Positions 11,229-22,319 of a stretch of DNA of 64,000 bases are shown here, piece after piece. Below the pieces are notes generated by a model. That model was not told where the DNA came from. It did not search any database and saw only the letters and a program-made list of their open reading frames with translations. Within the stretch, counting starts at the first letter, position 1; the number at the start of each line of letters is the position of its first letter. Source of the DNA: Aureobasidium sp. EXF-3400. Taxonomy: Eukaryota > Ascomycota > Dothideomycetes > Dothideales > Saccotheciaceae. The translations under genes and the position numbers were made by a program. Location: assembly GCA_024195585.1 (NCBI GenBank), contig SWBL01000215.1, positions 1 through 64,000 of the forward strand, in the 5' to 3' direction.

Positions 11229-12963
11229 TCAGCATTGCACAATCTTGGTATCAGGCTTCTTTCCATCCTCCATCATGTCACCCATAGCTTCCTCGTCATA
11301 CTGTCCATCATATGCCAGACTGTTTGGCTCACCATCATCGTCAACCTCGAGCCAAGTCTCACTTGTCGCAGGGATAGGCGACACCTTGCACAGACCCCAG
11401 TACGTGATGGCTGCAATAAAGAAGCCGCAGAAGTAGTTGAGATCGTAAATGTATGTCGCTCCCTTGGGAACCTTTTGACCCACTGCACCAGCAAAGCCCA
11501 CGACGTTGATGAGGATACCTGCAATGTAGGAAGCGTAGGCTCTCCAGTGTACGCCGTAGGTGAAGTAGTAGGGTCCGGTCTTGTCGGCCGAGTACAAGTT
11601 TCTGACTTGCAAGTATCCTTTGCGGACGATGTAGTAATCGCAGACCATGACGCCGGCAATCGACGATAGAAATACGCTGTAGGCAGAGAGGTAGGTGGTG
11701 AAGTTGTTGCTCGAGCTCATCAGGTTCCAAGGACACATGCAGAGACCAACTATTGCGCAAATATAGGATCCACGTCTGATGGACAGGAAGCGAGGGAACA
11801 GGGCTGTCATGTCTGTTCCTGCAGAGACAGAGTTGGCCGCGATGTTCGTACCGAGCTGAGCGAGAGAGAAGGCGGCAGCGATGACGAAGACACCAAAGCG
11901 TGTGGCTCCACTAACGTTGGCATCGTTGAGGAAGTTTTCGAGGAGCGTCAAAGGCGACCAGACGGGTGCGCCGTAGATGACGGCAGAGGAAGAGGAGACG
12001 ATGATGCCGATGAACGAGGTAATGGCGAAACCGACGGGGATGGTGATGAGCTGGGATAGCATGGCGCTCTCGGGACGCTTTGCGAATCTGCTGAAGTCTG
12101 GGTTGTTCATGATCAAGGCTAGAAAATAATGGTCAGTATGGTGTTCCTCTACATCTTAGACAGGTCATGAACTTACCAGCAAAGTTGGCGATAGCGCTCA
12201 TGATGCCCTTGACGATAGTCCATGCGAGCTCACCACCCTCGAGCTTAGCAGGCTGACGAACAATGGGACCAAGACCGTGTGCTCTAACGATAGCCCAGAT
12301 GAAGAAGGCAATGCCAGCAGCAGGTGCAACGATCGACTTGACTGTGAAAAGATGACGGATCTTGTGGACAGGGAACCACAGTGCAGGCAAAGAGCACAAC
12401 CAGAAGAGGAAGAAGCTGACAAAGTCGCGAGTATTGGTGCCAGAAGACTCGGGCAATGAGTTCTTGGGTCCACCGAGTTGGTACTTGTCCCAGCTGGGCC
12501 AGATACTGCGGATCATCAGGTAGACACAAGTGCCTCCGATCCAACTCTGTACGCCATACCACACGCAGGCCATGGCTGCGCGGTTGAAGACTGGCCAGAG
12601 ACCTCCCCAGATACCGAAACTGGACCGAGAGACGACTGGAAAAGAGATGTGGTATTTTGCTCCGATACGGCCGGTAAGGATGACGAAGACGGCGGCGATC
12701 GAATATCCAATCCAAACACAGATCCATGACTGCCACCATGAGAGACCGTCTTGGACGCTTGCGCTGGAGATCATCCATGTGTTGATGTTGAACGAGTCGG
12801 CCATCCAGAAAGCGACAAAGTGCCATGCACCCCATTGTCTACGTGCGGGTTCCACAGGCTTCAAGTCCTCGTTGCTGAGCATGAGTTGGACGTCGGTGAG
12901 GCCAGGTTCGTGACGAACCTCAAGTGCCTTCAAGGCACGAGAGACTTTTGAATCTTTCTCCAT
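11229..12963 (-). CDS. NCS1-family nucleobase permease (uracil/allantoin type)
   Basis: Two exons, 12963-12177 and 12118-11229, with a 58-nt intron (GTAAGT..TTCTAG), encode 558 aa starting at MEKDSKVSRA. An upstream in-frame ATG at 13041 would add 26 residues. The protein has about 12 hydrophobic segments and typical NCS1/Fur features: WHFVAFWMADSFNINTW in TM1, GVQSWIGG in TM3, and SFGIWGG before it. The charged C-terminal tail is as in fungal Fur-type carriers subject to endocytosis. It should be a plasma-membrane H+ symporter for uracil, allantoin, uridine or a similar compound; the substrate cannot be read from sequence. It is divergent from a Zn2Cys6 regulator at 13994, with paired palindromes between them. 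Confidence 0.88.
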
Positions 12964-13259
12964 TGAGACTGCTCGAACAAAGGATACAAATGAAGTATGA
13001 GAAGGATATAGTCGTCGTATAGTCGTATAAGGTATGTACACAAGACACCCTCTGTTGTTGACCTAATGTATGGTCTTCGTAATGAGTTACTGAATGTCAA
13101 TGATATTCATTGTGGAACTGTGCGGATCAGACGTCTCTTATGTATGTCAATCATCCTGAACATCCCGAGACTGAGGCAGTCTTATCTCTGAGACTATAGC
13201 CATGGTGTACCGTTGATGTTGGCGATATCTCGCATGCGAGAAGCAAAAACCTGTGGTTG

Positions 13260-13274
13260 CTCGATGTGATCGAG
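13260..13274 (+). promoter_or_regulatory. 15-bp palindrome, copy 1
   Basis: CTCGATGTGATCGAG: two 6-bp arms around GTG. It is the exact reverse complement of copy 2 at 13354-13368, 94 bp away. Possible dimeric regulator site. Confidence 0.5.
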
Positions 13275-13353
13275 TAAGAATTGGGGATAAGCTCGACGTC
13301 GGCGCATAACCTGTACAATATTCGCACAATTGCTCTATCCTCAACTTGTTTGA

Positions 13354-13368
13354 CTCGATCACATCGAG
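13354..13368 (-). promoter_or_regulatory. 15-bp palindrome, copy 2
   Basis: CTCGATCACATCGAG on the + strand, with the same arms as copy 1 and inverted N3 spacer. One flanking base extends the match to 16 bp. Confidence 0.5.
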
Positions 13369-13993
13369 TAAAAGGCTTTAGCCTCGCCGGCCTCGCCCTA
13401 GAAGGCAGGTTTGATTGGTTGAACTGATGGTTTGCTCCGTATCCGGCAAGGCGCCGCGCTGTCTGCGCACGAATCGGCATGAAGCATGGGGCTGTCGGGA
13501 CTACTTGCTATTGCTGGCGACGCACCTCGTGAGCCTCTTTACGCTTCAAACAACAGCCGAGGAGATGATAAGGCAGATCCTTCGTAGTTTGCTTCAGAGA
13601 TCTATCCAGACTCCGATAGATCCAGTTCCATGGCTGAACCAGAAGGAAAAATTCTGCAGCGCCTGCATGAGATGGCCAGGTTGAAGAGCGGCTTGCATCG
13701 GCTGACGGTGAGGTCCGAACATTGAGATATTTCCATGGAGAATTGACGATCACATCTCAAACTTGTATGAATTACGAGCCTGAGGTCCAGTTTCCGAGAC
13801 ATCTGCCGGACATTTTGTAACTTGGAGCATCGTTCTTCTCGTAATGCTCAAGCATGGCTAAAGTCGGCAACGCAAGTGCGATACCGGGCGGGGAGGCTGG
13901 CTTGAGGCCGTGCTTGCTGCTTCTGACCGGCTTCTCAAGCCGGACAGCACTTTGCATCAACCACGCGTGTCATATATCGAAGTATCGGTCACA

Positions 13994-16128
13994 ATGGAGT
14001 CTCTCCGTTCCTCTATTGAAGGCTCGCAACCGCCGAGCAAACGTCAGAAGAGAAAGACAGTCGCGTGCGCACGACCCCAGACTTTGAGACCTCCAACACA
14101 AGAACTGACCACGATGCCACAGATGTCGGCGTTGCCACGATCAAAAGACAAAATGTGATGGCGAAAAACCTTGTAAGAATTGTTTGCAAGCAGACAAGAC
14201 TTGCGAGTATCCCATGCGAGATAGAAAAGTCACTGTAAACGAAAGGTAAATTAACATGGAAGAGGCAGTGAAGAACATTATTCTGATGCAACCCAGCTAC
14301 ATACAGCAATTACTGGACGAGAATGAGCGCCTAAAAAGAAGCGTCAATGACGACACAAGTCATGAAGACGCTACCGAGATCACAAACGCGGATGACGAGA
14401 GGCGAGGAGACAATCCTCTGATCGAAAAAGATGCTTGGTTCATGCCTTACGACCCTAGCCCTATTTACATAGGCGAGGCTGCTTGTACAGGTTTCTCAAC
14501 AAGAGTTCGACAGCTTCTTGTAAGCGTTGAGGCTGAGAATCATATTCCTAGAACTTCGTTCATCAAAGGTAAGTGTGACTGCCATTATGATTCTGAGTAG
14601 AACAGCTGATGTGTGACCAGATTCTCAGTTGGATGCCGCCCTAAACACGACTGCGCAATGGCCAAGCAGACCTCAGGCTTTCCTCTTGGTTAATACTGCT
14701 CTCAGCACAATTGGAAAGTGCTACCATCTGTCTCCTGCCTCTGCAGTACGGAATACTCTCGATCGTGCTTATCAAGACTTGCGATCTCTTGACCAGCTAG
14801 CAATATGCAAGTTGTTCGTTCTCTTCGCACTAGGAGAGGCGTACTCGATGAGATCACCACTGGACAACACCGGCGTGCTACCTGGACTTCATTACTTTGC
14901 AAGAGCGAAGACTATCCTTCGAGTCGTTCCAGAACGTCCAAAGATCGATCACATCGAAATTCTTGTCATGTTTGCTTTGTACAACTCGGTCATGAACAGG
15001 CGACACAGCGCTTTCCGCTACATTGGTTCCGCCATCAGACTAGCTCTGACGATAGGAATGTACCAGAACATGGCAGAGCGACAATTGCCGGATAAAGCCG
15101 CTAGACAACGCAGAGTCCGGCTTTGGTGGACAATGTATGTTCTGGACCGCATGATGAGCTCCAAGGTTGGATACCCAACCCTCCTGAAGGATGAAGATGT
15201 TGAGGTCGACCTTCCAAGCGACGATGGTCTGACTGAAGCACAAAAAGACGATTTTATAGATGCCGACTATCTCGCTGCTAGTATCAGCCTAGCTCGTATC
15301 GCTGGCGGTATCATTGGCAGTCTGTACAGCAGAAGGAAGCAGCCCGACTCTTTTTCGCAACGAGTGCAAGCAGTCTTCCGCAAACTTCGAGATTGGGTTG
15401 AGGCTCTACCCCCGAGTATGCAGCTTCGACAAGAAGATGCTTCGAGTCAGGTCGCACGCCACATTGTGATGCTGCATCTATCGTTCAACCAATGTGTCGT
15501 ACTGGCGACTCGACCCATACTGCTCCATGTCTTTAGAATCTCAAACAAGATTGGAGGCGCCACAGAAGAAATCTCGCAAGCTACTTTGGCGTTGGCATCA
15601 ACTTGCACCCATTCAGCATGTCACAGCTATCGTCTGTTGATGCGAAGTTGGTTGAACGGCTCCTTCTTCACTCTTGACTATCTCTCCGTCCAGTACCTCT
15701 TCGCATCAGCCACAATCCTGGCGTTATCGAGTCTTTCTTCCGACAGCCATGCGAAATCCCATCAGAACGATCTGGAGTCGGCTACCCATCTTCTACGTCA
15801 ACTGAGTATGCTAGGCAACTTGGCCGCGTCGGAGTTCTGCGGTCATCTGGATGCGGTACTTCGATCCATTGTCACTTTCAAAGCTTCACGAGGTGAATCT
15901 AGTGAAGCATCAACCATGGTTCAAGCTAGCCCTGCGGCTGGTCGTCCAGATACTGTTACTACCGAGATGGCATTGTTTGGCCCATTGGTAGGAGACTTCT
16001 TGACGCAGACAGATACCGAGCTCGGTGTACCATTGCTTCTTGATGACAGTGCTCTGGATTGGAGTGCGTGGGCTGGCGTTCTAGCTGACCAGGAGCCTAC
16101 ACCTGGGCACATTAACATTGGACTTTGA
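13994..16128 (+). CDS. Zn2Cys6 transcription factor with fungal-specific TF domain
   Basis: Four exons (13994-14064, 14123-14245, 14297-14568, 14621-16128) give 657 aa. Splicing of intron 1 rebuilds a perfect Zn2Cys6 cluster, ACRRCHDQKTKCDGEKPC then KNC..(x6)..C, with spacing C-x2-C-x6-C-x5-C-x2-C-x6-C (about 25-52). A basic patch SKRQKRK precedes it. A short heptad-like segment (YIQQLLDENERLK, about 65-80) may dimerise the protein. The middle region, from about 240, has the fungal-specific TF domain signature (RRVRLWWTMYVLDRMMSSKVG-like) found in nutrient regulators. An upstream in-frame ATG at 13910 seems less likely. Divergence from an NCS1 permease suggests, but does not prove, control of nucleobase uptake or use. 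Confidence 0.88.
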
Positions 16129-16838
16129 TTGTCAATGGCTTGATCGATTGATTGATTATTTCATTATCGGATCCCAGCGGCATGTGAAAGCTGTCAGAAT
16201 ACCGTCTCTCAATGGACATGCCTTCATTTCCGAGAATATCATGCATTTCTATAGGTGCAGCATTGTAGTCCTAAGTACACGGAAGGAGCTGAACGACCTC
16301 TGCATTTACACTACCCACCCTTCTTAGTTGCTGGAGCCGATCATAACGTCATGCTAGACTTCTTCTTCAAAACGATGCACGGCAACCCTATGAGCTATCA
16401 AAATGTACGATTGTTTCGAGGACTGGATTATGTTCATGGAGAGCTGTCGAAGTACCGTCTTTCATTGGATCTGGTTTCGTTTTCGAAGCATCGTGCATTG
16501 CCATTACTACGGCACCATCGTACGGACCACAGGAAGGGGGTTGAACGACCTTCTCTGAGTTCCCGAGCGAATTGTCAGTCGCAGGCACAGAGGCATGAAG
16601 AACCAGCGACGATCTAACTCACTACTTTTTAGGGATGTTGAGCACACACAAGCAGACGGTCAATTGTATTGAAATCATTTCATTTCCTTTGTCCTGTTAT
16701 GTCATGTTCTGTCTTGTTTCGAGTGACAAATTGTCATCATTGTTCTGTTCCGTTTTGTGACCCATTCGTCATCAAACTTTTGTTACAAACTCTTCTGCCG
16801 TGTCATTGACACTTGCACTCCCTGAAAGCCTCTTGTTC
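16129..16838. repeat. Convergent spacer with a degenerate ~110-bp tandem duplication
   Basis: Segment 16189-16298 resembles 16442-16550. Both begin AGCTGTC..A.TACCGTCT.TCA.TGGA and end GGAAGG.G.TGAACGACC, about 253 bp apart with many substitutions. No coding frame spans it. Confidence 0.5.
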
Positions 16839-18966
16839 TCACTTCTGCAGCTTCTCCAGATCATCGAAGGTTGATACCAATGCCTTGGTTAATAACTTGA
16901 CTTTGGCCAGGAAATCCTTGAGCTTCAGAGCTGCCCTGTACGCCTGAGTAGCCCTTATATACTCCTCAACCATGTTCACGCTGAGACAGCCATCGTTGAT
17001 CTCGGCAAGTTCGATAAACTGCTCTACGATAGCGTCTGGATTGATACTCACTTGGGCTTTAATGGCTTTCTCCATAGCGCCATCTGCTGTCATTTGCTCC
17101 CACATTGAGAGATATTTCTTAGCCTGGTCCAGATACTTTTCGGCAGCACACCTCTGGATTCTGCTAGGTGATGGACCATCGTCGTAATTCTTGCGAGCGT
17201 CATGGTAACGAATCTTGAGAATCCTTTTTGCTTCGAAAAGGTTGTCGGTAATGTCGTAGTCGAGGGCACCAAAAGCATCATCGAAGGATTTTTGATATGC
17301 CTTCTCGGTAAAAGCGCTCATCAAACGTTTGACGGAATGCTCGAACGGAGTCGGTTTCACTAGCTCGCTCATGTCTGTTGCCCAGACGCCATTTTCGTCA
17401 AGAGAGACAATCTTGATGAAGTCATGGGCAAAATCTTGGTAGATATTCACCAATCTTGCCGTGTCTGTGATGAATTTTCTCCAGAGTTTCTCGGAAGCTT
17501 CACCTTTATCCTTTGAGCTGTTGGGTTCCGCGATGACTGCAGACCATGAGTCACTGTCACATAGAGAGACAAACAATTACTTACTTGAGTCAATCGCCGG
17601 AGCTGCTTTTTGTGCTTCGAGTCTGACGGTCTGATCTGAGCTTCTGTGAGATGAATGCTTTTGTTGTGTCGGTGGGGTGCTGTGAGAATTTGTTTCGAAA
17701 GCCATGTCGTAGGCCCTCTTCTGTCCGACTTGGCTTGGATCCGGGAAAGTCTTGGGCATATCCCGAAGTGTCTGTTCCTCTTGTCCACTTTGGCCGTCTT
17801 CAAAAGCGGAGGTATGTTCGTCTTCGTGTTCTTGGTCGATGAGACGTTGCAAATCCGGAGTGATGGTCTTGCCCCCGGTGGATCTGTGCATACTATCAAT
17901 TGCCTGCTTCTCAGCGAGAGACTGTTCATGTCCGATCGCCAGTATCTCTCCTTGTTGGTCCCGGTTCACTGCTTTCCACCACTCTTTGAACTCCTGGTAG
18001 TCCTCGAAGTAGGTTTCAAAATCGTATGCATCAGACAGTCTGTACTCTTTCCACGAAGCGACAATCTTGGGGGAGAAGAGCACGTTCAAAAAACCGCTGC
18101 CAGCGTATGCTTTACGCATTAGGGTTACGAATCTGTATGTTTGTTCTGGGGTTACTGTATCGACTGTGAAAGAGTCGATAAGTTCGAGTATTGCTTCTGC
18201 TTCATTTAGTTCTGACTCATCCAGATTGGGAAGTTTTCCGATGTCGAACAATGGGGGATCCCTTGGAATGCGAAGTTTGATTTTTGGCGGCGAAGACTTG
18301 GGTAGCTTCGAGGATCCAGGTTTGGATGGGACGATGTTTACGGCCAAATCGCTTTTGAGGCTTCCTCTGAACTTGTTAGAACACCTTTTGGGATCAAGGT
18401 AGGGCTCAAAACTGTCAATTTTTGCCTGCATGCTTGGTCAGTAGTGGAACACTCCAACCATGATAAAGGTATCGACACACCTTCATAGCCCTCAAATCCA
18501 GATCTTGCCACGCCACATCCCTGTCACATGCATAACCCATAAGCTCGGTCACCTGTTTGACCCGGTGCTTGTTAGTCGCTTCTCTTGCGAAGCCAGTCCC
18601 GGTATGCACCATTGCTAGGCCCTTGCACCATAAGACATCTGGGTAGTAGCTCGTCTTCTTCTCGGTTAAGCGCATTCCGTGGCTAGTCCAGCTAGTATTG
18701 TTATCCAGGATCTGGAAGGCTACCATCTCGCCGATTGGTCCAGCAACTTTACCGAGGATCAGAATCCGACGCATGACCTCGATGATTCCCTTACGTCGAT
18801 GTTGTTTTTCTTTCGAGACGACCTCCAGTATCAAGACACCTTCATGGAAAAATTGATTGGTGACACGATGGTTGTCTTGCTTGCCTTCTATAAGGTCACA
18901 TACGTCCTGGATGCTGGCTCTAGGGTCGACCACCGTCTCAAGCGGGTCTCCGAATTGGTGGGCCAT
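16839..18966 (-). CDS. Hypothetical protein, no recognised family
   Basis: Three exons (18966-18481, 18425-17585, 17536-16839) with introns of 55 and 48 nt (GTGTGT..GCAG and GTAAGT..TGCAG) encode about 674 aa. The frame remains open upstream of the ATG chosen at 18966 (MAHQFGDPLE), so the N-terminus is uncertain. The first 160 aa look globular. About 165-280 contains a Pro/Lys-rich linker (SSPPKIKLRIPRDPP). About 365-440 is charged and low in complexity. The last 230 aa are mostly helical and Lys/Glu/Ala-rich, probably coiled coil. No signal peptide, membrane helix or catalytic motif is visible. A long pyrimidine-rich tract lies just upstream on the coding strand. I do not recognise the family. 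Confidence 0.6.
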
Positions 18967-19084
18967 CTGGGTCGCGATAGAACTTGTGAAGAGCGTGTGT
19001 TCCACAGCGTATCTTCGAGATTGGACAGACAGCAGAGCTCGGTGGGTGACTGGTACGCTGCGAGAATCTGTCCAGGGCAGATAA

Positions 19085-19360
19085 GTGGCTGAGAAGATCG
19101 ACTTTGAAGTATCTGGGGAAGGACCGCAGTGGAGAGAGTGTGTGGTAGAAAAGAAAGAGGAGATGAGTGACAGGAGAAGAGTTTGATTGTACGAGGGGAG
19201 AGGAAGTAGGAGAGAGAGAGGCTAGAGAGTGAAGTAAGATTGGAAGAAGAGGAAGATGAAGGATAGAGGATAGAGGATAGGAAATGAGAGCGATAGAGAG
19301 AGACAGAGAGAGAAGTGAAGACAGCAAGGAGACAAGGACAACGAGAAGTGAACGGACCAG
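19085..19360 (-). promoter_or_regulatory. Polypyrimidine promoter tract (GA-rich on + strand)
   Basis: The + strand is a long GA-rich run with GGATAGA repeats near 19260-19280. On the coding strand of the gene to the left it is a CT-rich tract, as in many fungal core promoters. Confidence 0.5.
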
Positions 19361-19499
19361 AGAGATATCAAATGGATATACTGTTAGAGGAGCACGTTCG
19401 ATCTTTCGATCCGTCCTGGATAGATTACAGGGTACATAGTAGTAATGGTCGAAAACGCGATACATTGCAGACTAACGTTTAAAGTGTATGATAGGAGCA

Positions 19500-20290
19500 G
19501 AAGTAATATCACAGACCCCAGGTGCGTCGAGGTAGTGCTAATAGAATAATGGAACCCCAGGTATGCACAAACAGAGCCAGGTAGCGGTGTATGTGGCACT
19601 GTCGGACCCCGGGCCCATATGGAAATAGAGTCAGAAACTCATCGAACCCGGGGTAAGGATAGCCGCAGCTAGAACTACGTGGTCATTTACCAAGCAAATC
19701 AGCGCCTGATAGGAGTATCTGTATGTGTAGGTTTTCGTGGTCATTGACCAGGCAAAACCGGAGTGAAGGCTAGCAGTAATTACAGGCAGTTTTTCATGGG
19801 CTGGGGCCAGGAAAAATCAGGGTGTAGGCTTGCAGTGATTCCAAAGTGAAGGCTTGCAGTAGTTATAGGCAGTTTTCCATGGGCTGGGGCCAGGAAAATC
19901 AGAGTGAAGGCTTGCAGAGATTACGTGCAGTATTTCATGGTCATTGACCAACAAAAACAGCACGATTTAGTATCGTCTGTATGTATGGGTTTTTTGTGAT
20001 CATTGATCAAGAAAAATAGCGCTTGTCCGCAGTGCCTGTATGTGTAGGTTTCTACGGTCTCTCATCAGAAATCGGCGATACAGCTGGCGGCACGTGTATA
20101 ACTATCCGATCATTGATCAAGAAGATAGCGCTAGCTAGCAGTACTTATATGTGTAAGATTATTCGATCATTGATCAAGGGAAATGGCACTGGGTAGTAGT
20201 TTTCAATGGTAGAATAACAGAACCCTGGGTTCAACGAAATAGTGCCAGATAATGGTGATCATCTGTAGATTGACGGAACCCGGGGTCTAT
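19500..20290. repeat. Degenerate ~58-bp satellite centred on a small palindrome
   Basis: Palindromic cores occur at 19680 (TGGTCATTTACCA), 19738 (TGGTCATTGACCA), 19795 and 19878 (CATGGGCTGGGGCCAGG), 19938 (TGGTCATTGACCA), 19997 (TGATCATTGATCA), 20107 and 20164 (CGATCATTGATCA), with a decayed one near 20055. Most steps are 54-60 bp. Shared words between cores include GTGAAGGCTTGCAGT and CTGTATGTGTAGG. Both flanks carry a second motif, GGAACCCCGGG-like, at 19512, 19551, 19603, 19644, 20219 and 20276. No ORF is supported. Confidence 0.8.
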
Positions 20291-21979
20291 ACGGATCTCG
20301 AGTCACCTTGACTCCGCGATAGTAATAGCCGACGTATTTCTCGATGTCACTATCTGTATCTTATTGTTTCCGCCGATCATATATCGATTCATAACTACTC
20401 CATCACGTCGTATCCTAGCATAGTCATCTTGGAAACTCTCGCATCCCCTTTTGACTTTGTCGACCTCACTTCCCTGTTTGATGCTTGCCGTCTTCCAGAT
20501 ACTTCAAGACTTGCAATAAAAATGAGTTCCATATTTGCAACGACTTTGGAAAACTCCCGCGAAAGCATACATACCATCTTCCGCCAGTCATCGCCACCTG
20601 GTGCACCCTCTCGTCACGTATCCGTATATGATCTGACGATCTCAGGGAGCACTTGCAGCTTTCTATCACATTTCTCATCAGAGATTTTCAAACTATCTCC
20701 TTATTGAATGTGCACTCTCGCAAGTTGGCTACATTTCACTCTCTCCACCAGGTACCCTTCCACTGCAGACAGCTGCTTCGTTCCTGCGTCTGAAAGTTTG
20801 TTTCTCCAAGTTTTGACCACCTCCAGATGCATACAAGAACTAGTATAAATCTCCATTAGCGTCGCCGAGCCTGAGTTGACGAAGTGGTTTACCCTCACGC
20901 GAGAAGATTCCTTTACAAGCTCTAATCAGTTCGTGCCTTCCATTTACTATTTACTCACTCGCCTTCTTCTTCCAACTCACTTTCTTCCTGTCATAAACAT
21001 TTTTCCTTTCTAGCTCTTCTCCAAAAGAATATCTACCATCGCCACCTCTACTTTTACCATCCGCCTCATGTCAGAGAGAGACCATGCCTCGAAGCTCTCG
21101 CTGAGATTACCTCTCATCCTCCGTTCGGTCCCTGCGTTAAGAGCATCTTCTTTAACACCGCGGAAACCACCTACGGTACTAGCTCCTCCGATGTTATCCT
21201 CAGGAGTCAGGGCTTCTGTGTTACACCTATACTTTGGTTCCTCTTTCATAACAAGTTCGAAGTCGTTTTTGCCAACATCGTCAAGTGGGGAACATCGGAA
21301 TCACCATTGGCGTCACTGACAAATGTCCATCCCCTCTCTCAATGGGACATTTCTCCTCGCCTACCAAGCTACAGTATTTCGAAGTGGACCACCAAATTCG
21401 CCTTGGGCATTCTGCATTGGACCCGTCTCTGAGCAGCCGCCAGAAGTAGGCAGGCAGAAGGTCGAGGTTCAAGACGAGTAGACGAAAACCGATGGCAACC
21501 AAAATGGGAGAATAGCGAACCAAATCTTCTGAGGAGGAAAGACGGGCATGGACAATCTGTGTCACTATATGGGATGACTAAGATGGAACACTCTGATGAT
21601 AATGATGAAAAACAAAAGAGGACGTGATATCTCGAATGAGCAAACTGCAGAAAACCTGAAAAGGGGACAACACAATATAAAGAGACAAATCAAAACGTTC
21701 ATTCGAATGCCCGAAATTCACCTTAACAATCCACACAAGTTGGAGATCAAGATTTATTCACTGTATGACAGTGCTTGAGAGTGTGTGAGTATCATGAAAC
21801 TGGTCGATCACTCCCTGTGTGTAAAATTAAGCTATCAAAATGCATGTTCCTTTCTTCATACTAGATTAGTCCATATACTCCGTGAAGAGCCAATGATCCA
21901 ACGTTTTCTAGTTGATGGTTCTTAATCTCGGAAGATACTGTGCTTTTTTGTAGTCGTCTATATGAACCATTGTATTGGA
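20291..21979. other. Gene-poor AT-rich stretch
   Basis: Short frames on both strands lack recognisable domains, apart from the weak fragment at 21076-21432. It probably belongs to the repeat island. Confidence 0.4.
21076..21432 (+). pseudogene. Possible F-box-type protein fragment
   Basis: A 118-codon open frame reads CLEALAEITSHPPFGPCVKS and ends KFALGILHWTRL-stop. The phrase 'L..I..HP.FGP.VKSI.F' resembles the post-F-box region of fungal F-box proteins. No start, F-box or conserved C-terminus could be joined to it. This is a weak call; it may be a decayed remnant. Confidence 0.22.
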
Positions 21980-22035
21980 GCCTTTGTGTTAAAGTCTTTG
22001 TATTAAAGTCTTTGTATCAAAGCCTTTGTTTTACC
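21980..22035 (+). repeat. 14-bp tandem repeat, four units
   Basis: Units GCCTTTGTGTTAAA, GTCTTTGTATTAAA, GTCTTTGTATCAAA and GCCTTTGTTTTACC differ mainly by transitions. Confidence 0.8.
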
Positions 22036-22114
22036 TCATAAGCACTTACCTACTACATGGAGAAATTGATCCTATAAGCCTAACATAAGTCAACTTACAC
22101 GTGTAATGGACTTA

Positions 22115-22222
22115 TAGCCTGCTCGTAGTTTGTCCTATAACTAACCCTTTATAGTATGTTCTATGACCTCCTTGCAGTGTGTCACATAGCCCCTTGCATT
22201 GTATCCCATAACCCCTTTTAGC
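22115..22222 (+). repeat. Degenerate ~23-bp minisatellite
   Basis: About four to five imperfect units of the type CCCTTGCAGTGTGTCCCATAA(C) follow one another (for example around 22148, 22172 and 22195). Confidence 0.55.
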
Positions 22223-22245
22223 TCCACCTTTATTTAGCATCTGCA

Positions 22246-22319
22246 AAAATTTGCAAACCTAGTCTTAAGAAGTGCAAAACAAATGTCAGATCGACCATCC
22301 TGGGACTCGAACCCAGAAC
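22246..22319 (-). repeat. Left arm of 74-bp inverted repeat (tRNA 3' half plus trailer)
   Basis: It matches the reverse complement of 22493-22566 at all but one position. It covers the T-arm and acceptor 3' strand of the tRNA and about 45 nt of 3' flank. Confidence 0.85.

Larger units (their letters stand above)
12964..13993. promoter_or_regulatory. Shared divergent promoter of permease and Zn2Cys6 gene
   Basis: About 1 kb separates the two divergent start codons. It contains two copies of the palindrome CTCGAT-N3-ATCGAG (13260-13274 and 13354-13368) in mirror orientation. Role in co-regulation is inferred from position. Confidence 0.45.

Noticed and set aside
19600..19660. Second tRNA suggested by ATCGAACCCGG (B-box-like on the minus strand)
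   Set aside because: No CC in the B-box end and no cloverleaf arms can be formed; it is part of the satellite flank.
19500..20290. CRISPR-like array
   Set aside because: Repeats are degenerate, spacers are themselves similar, and the host is eukaryotic.
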